From the NCBI GenBank assembly GCA_038040325.1, contig JBBPIM010000032.1:1-22845 (forward strand): DNA of 22,845 nucleotides, in the 5' to 3' direction. Positions within the stretch are counted from its first letter, which is position 1. Each line of letters starts with the position of its first letter. A program made the position numbers and the translations under genes. The notes under the pieces were generated by a model, which was not told the DNA's origin, ran no database searches, and saw nothing but the letters and a program-made list of their open reading frames with translations. This document shows positions 20,757 through 22,845 of the stretch, piece by piece. Origin of the DNA: Mayfieldus profundus (GTDB taxonomy: Bacteria > Actinomycetota > Thermoleophilia > Solirubrobacterales > 70-9).

Positions 20757-21971
20757 ATGCGCGTTCTCGTTCTCGGGGGCGACGGCTATCTGGGATGGCC
20801 GACGGCCCTGAGATTCTCGGACCGAGGCCATGAGGTCGCGGTCGTAGACAACTTCTCCCGGCGGCGCTGGCACCTCCAGCAGTCCACCGACTCGCTCACG
20901 CCGATCCTCACCCTCGAGGAGCGGATAGACGCCTGGCGCCAGGTTTCCGGGCACGAGATCTCCGCCCAGGTCGGAGACATCGAGGACGGTGACTTCCTCG
21001 ACCGCGTGGTTGCGGAGTTCTCGCCCGAGGTCGTGATCCACTACGGCGAGCAGGCCTCCGCGCCCTACTCGATGCAGTCGCGTGAGGCAGCGGTGGAGAC
21101 TCAGTACACGAACGTGATCGGCACGCTGAACCTGCTGTTCTCGTTGCGCGACCGCGTGCCCGACTGCCACCTGATCAAGCTGGGGACGATGGGCGAATAC
21201 GGCACGCCCAACATCGACATCGAAGAGGGCTACATCGAGATCGAGCACAAGGGTCGCAAGGACACACTGCCGTTTCCCAAGCAGCCCGGGTCGCTCTACC
21301 ACCTCTCCAAGGTCCACGACTCGCACAACATCCACTTCGCCTGCCGGATCTGGGGCATGCGCGCGACCGACCTCAACCAGGGCGTGGTCTACGGGATCGA
21401 GACCGACGAGACCGCCCGCGACGAGCGCCTGGTCACCCGTTTCGACTACGACGAGACCTTCGGCACCGTGCTCAATCGCTTCTGCGTTCAAGCGGTGATC
21501 GGCCACCCGCTCACCGTCTACGGCAAGGGCGGACAGACCCGCGGCTTCCTCAACATCCGCGACACCCTGCGCTGCGTCGAGCTGGCCGCCGAGAACCCGG
21601 CCGAGCTTGGCGAGTTTCGGGTCTTCAACCAGTTCACCGAGCAGTTCTCGGTCGCCGAGCTGGCCGACCTGGTGCAGCGCTGCGCCGGCGAGGTCGGTCA
21701 CCAGGTCGAGGTGAAGACCTTCCCCAACCCGCGGGTCGAGCTGGAGGAGCACTACTACAACCCGACCCACACCAAGCTGCTCGACCTCGGCCTGGAGCCG
21801 CACTTCCTCGGAGACGAGCTGGTTCGCTCGATGCTGGCGATCATCGAGCGCTACCAGGACCGGGTGATCGAGCGCGCGATCGTACCCAAGACGCGTTGGC
21901 GTCCTGGAGAGCTCGAGGGCGGGGTGCTGGGCTCGGTTCGCAGCGGGATTTCGAAGCTGACCGGCCGCTGA
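20757..21971 (+). CDS. sqdB: UDP-sulfoquinovose synthase (SQD1/SqdB type)
   Basis: A 404-residue NAD-dependent SDR enzyme that makes UDP-sulfoquinovose from UDP-glucose and sulfite. The Rossmann motif 'VLVLGGDGYLGWPTAL' has the GDGYxGW form specific to this family, followed by 'VDNFSRR'. Other family-specific blocks are 'HYGEQASAPYSM', 'LGTMGEYGTPNIDIEEGYI' (Thr144), 'YHLSKVHDSHN' (Tyr181, Lys185), 'ATDLNQGVVYG', 'VYGKGGQTRGFLNIRDT' and 'FRVFNQFTEQFSV'. These match plant SQD1 from memory nearly block for block, and the Thr/Tyr/Lys numbering is almost the same. Generic UDP-glucose epimerases lack these blocks. The product feeds sulfolipid (SQDG) or a sulfosugar glycan. No sqdX-type transferase is in the window. 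Confidence 0.96.
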   Translation: MRVLVLGGDGYLGWPTALRFSDRGHEVAVVDNFSRRRWHLQQSTDSLTPILTLEERIDAWRQVSGHEISAQVGDIEDGDFLDRVVAEFSPEVVIHYGEQASAPYSMQSREAAVETQYTNVIGTLNLLFSLRDRVPDCHLIKLGTMGEYGTPNIDIEEGYIEIEHKGRKDTLPFPKQPGSLYHLSKVHDSHNIHFACRIWGMRATDLNQGVVYGIETDETARDERLVTRFDYDETFGTVLNRFCVQAVIGHPLTVYGKGGQTRGFLNIRDTLRCVELAAENPAELGEFRVFNQFTEQFSVAELADLVQRCAGEVGHQVEVKTFPNPRVELEEHYYNPTHTKLLDLGLEPHFLGDELVRSMLAIIERYQDRVIERAIVPKTRWRPGELEGGVLGSVRSGISKLTGR

Positions 21972-22013
21972 TCGGGCGCCAAAAACCCTGCTGGCCAGCC
22001 ACAGGGCCGCTGC

Positions 22014-22019
22014 TACCAT
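22014..22019 (+). promoter_or_regulatory. -10 hexamer upstream of ilvB
   Basis: TACCAT ends 9 bases before ATG 22029 with no Shine-Dalgarno. Just upstream, CCCTG and CAGGG arms flank a TGGCCA palindrome (about 21986-22006) and could form a weak hairpin after sqdB. Confidence 0.4.
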
Positions 22020-22028
22020 CGCTCGCCC

Positions 22029-22845
22029 ATGCGCGCAGCCGATGCATTGATGGAGTCGCTCAAGGCCGAGGGCGTCGAGCACGTCTTCGGCATCCCCGGC
22101 GGCGCCAACCTGCCCACATATGACGCGCTCTACGACGCCGAGGTCAAGCACATCCAGGTGCGCCACGAGCAGGGCGGGGGGCATGCGGCCGAGGGCTATG
22201 CCAAGGCCTCGGGGCGCGTCGGCGTCGCCTTTGCCACCTCGGGGCCCGGCGCCACCAACCTGGTCACCGCGATCGCGGACGCGATCATGGACTCGGTCCC
22301 GACCGTGTTCATTACCGGTCAGGTCCGCACCGACCTGATCGGCACCGACGGCTTCCAGGAGGCCGACGTCACCGGCATAACGCTGCCGATCGTCAAGCAC
22401 TCGTTCCAGGTCACCGACCCCCGTCACATCCCCCAGTACGTGCATGAGGCCTTCCACGTCGCCTCGACCGGGCGGCCGGGACCGGTGCTGATCGACATTC
22501 CCCAGGACCTCTCACGGGCCGACATCGACTACGAGCCGGACACCGACCCGGTCGAGCTGCCCGGCTACAAGCCCTCCACCGAGGGAAACATCAAGCAGAT
22601 CCGCATCGCCGCCAAGGCGCTGGCCAACGCCAGCCGCCCGGTGATCTACAGCGGCGGCGGCGTGGTCAACGCAAACGCCTCGGAGGAGCTGCGCGAGCTC
22701 TGCCTCGCCGACAAGTTCCCGGTCACCTCGACCGTGATGGGCCTGGGCGTCTTCCCGGCCCCGCATGAGCACTGGCTGGGGATGCTGGGGATGCACGGCA
22801 CCCGCACCGCCAACTACGCGATGGACAACGCCGACCTGATCGTCG
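22029..22845 (+). CDS. ilvB: Acetolactate synthase large subunit (partial, cut by window end)
   Basis: The first 272 residues of a ThDP-dependent enzyme condensing two pyruvates to 2-acetolactate, the first common step of valine, leucine and isoleucine synthesis. The N-terminal ThDP domain shows 'GVEHVFGIPGGANLPTYDAL' and the catalytic Glu47 in 'RHEQGGGHAAEGYAKASG'. 'ATSGPGATNLVTAIADAIMDS' and 'TDGFQEADVTGITLPIVKHSF' also match AHAS rather than sulfoacetaldehyde acetyltransferase or oxalyl-CoA decarboxylase. The FAD-binding central domain begins near residue 195 ('IAAKALANASRPVIYSGGG'). 'GGGHAAEG' and 'GANLP' vary slightly from the usual 'GAVHMAEG' and 'GAILP'. It lies 57 bases after sqdB and has its own -10. 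Confidence 0.93.
   Translation, partial: MRAADALMESLKAEGVEHVFGIPGGANLPTYDALYDAEVKHIQVRHEQGGGHAAEGYAKASGRVGVAFATSGPGATNLVTAIADAIMDSVPTVFITGQVRTDLIGTDGFQEADVTGITLPIVKHSFQVTDPRHIPQYVHEAFHVASTGRPGPVLIDIPQDLSRADIDYEPDTDPVELPGYKPSTEGNIKQIRIAAKALANASRPVIYSGGGVVNANASEELRELCLADKFPVTSTVMGLGVFPAPHEHWLGMLGMHGTRTANYAMDNADLIV

Noticed and set aside
20742..22457. 571-codon minus-strand frame across sqdB and ilvB
   Set aside because: It spans two well-supported genes and their promoter region in antisense, with no recognisable domain.
22029..22845. Sulfoacetaldehyde acetyltransferase (sulfur link to sqdB) as identity of the last gene
   Set aside because: The 'TDGFQEADVTGIT' and 'KHSF' blocks and the ThDP region match acetolactate synthase; proximity to sqdB alone is not evidence for sulfonate metabolism.

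Overview
The window is high-GC bacterial chromosome, with G or C at most third codon positions. Gene content and protein style (Rrf2-cysK-cysE block, gatC-gatA-zincin-gatB operon, leaderless-looking promoters, Ig-like repeats on secreted proteins) suggest an actinobacterium, most likely of the Thermoleophilia (Solirubrobacterales-like). That placement is an inference, since no rRNA or other marker gene is present. The genes are mostly housekeeping; I see no phage, insertion sequence, CRISPR array, tRNA or rRNA.

Layout. 1-90: tail of a LuxR-type regulator. 106-807 (-): LuxR-type response regulator with a degenerate receiver. 885-3288 (+): cysteine block of a CymR-like Rrf2 regulator, cysteine synthase (cysK) and serine acetyltransferase (cysE). 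3332-6441 (+): UvrD/PcrA helicase overlapping folD. 6505-7561 (+): two paralogous four-helix membrane proteins separated by a very strong terminator-like hairpin. 7566-9911 (-): GMC oxidoreductase and a small membrane protein. 10032-13854 (+): gatC, gatA, a mini-zincin, gatB and a Ser/Gly repeat protein, tightly packed. 14006-15325 (+): type II NADH dehydrogenase behind a 25-bp palindromic operator. 15375-16782 (+): a zinc-ribbon membrane protein and a secreted lysyl-oxidase-like protein. 16794-20698 (-): two GT39-type membrane glycosyltransferases and a DUF2304-like/GT2 fusion. 20757-21971 (+): UDP-sulfoquinovose synthase. 22029 to the end (+): acetolactate synthase large subunit, cut by the window edge.

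How they work together. CysE makes O-acetylserine and CysK turns it into cysteine. The adjacent Rrf2 protein has no cysteine, so it is not an IscR-type Fe-S sensor, and it ends in Met-Tyr-His-Ile, the kind of tail that docks into CysK. GatCAB makes Gln-tRNA and/or Asn-tRNA by transamidation. The sulfoquinovose synthase, divergent from three polyprenyl-type glycosyltransferase genes, suggests a sulfosugar glycoconjugate locus (sulfolipid or sulfoglycan). At least six genes have a TANNNT hexamer ending 6-7 bases before the start codon and no Shine-Dalgarno, which points to widespread leaderless transcription.

The points most worth a second look are the CymR/CysK/CysE tails, the sulfoquinovose-glycosyltransferase locus, matching 7-bp tandem repeats inside both gatA and gatB, the ndh operator, and a probable one-base frameshift at the start of the GMC oxidoreductase.
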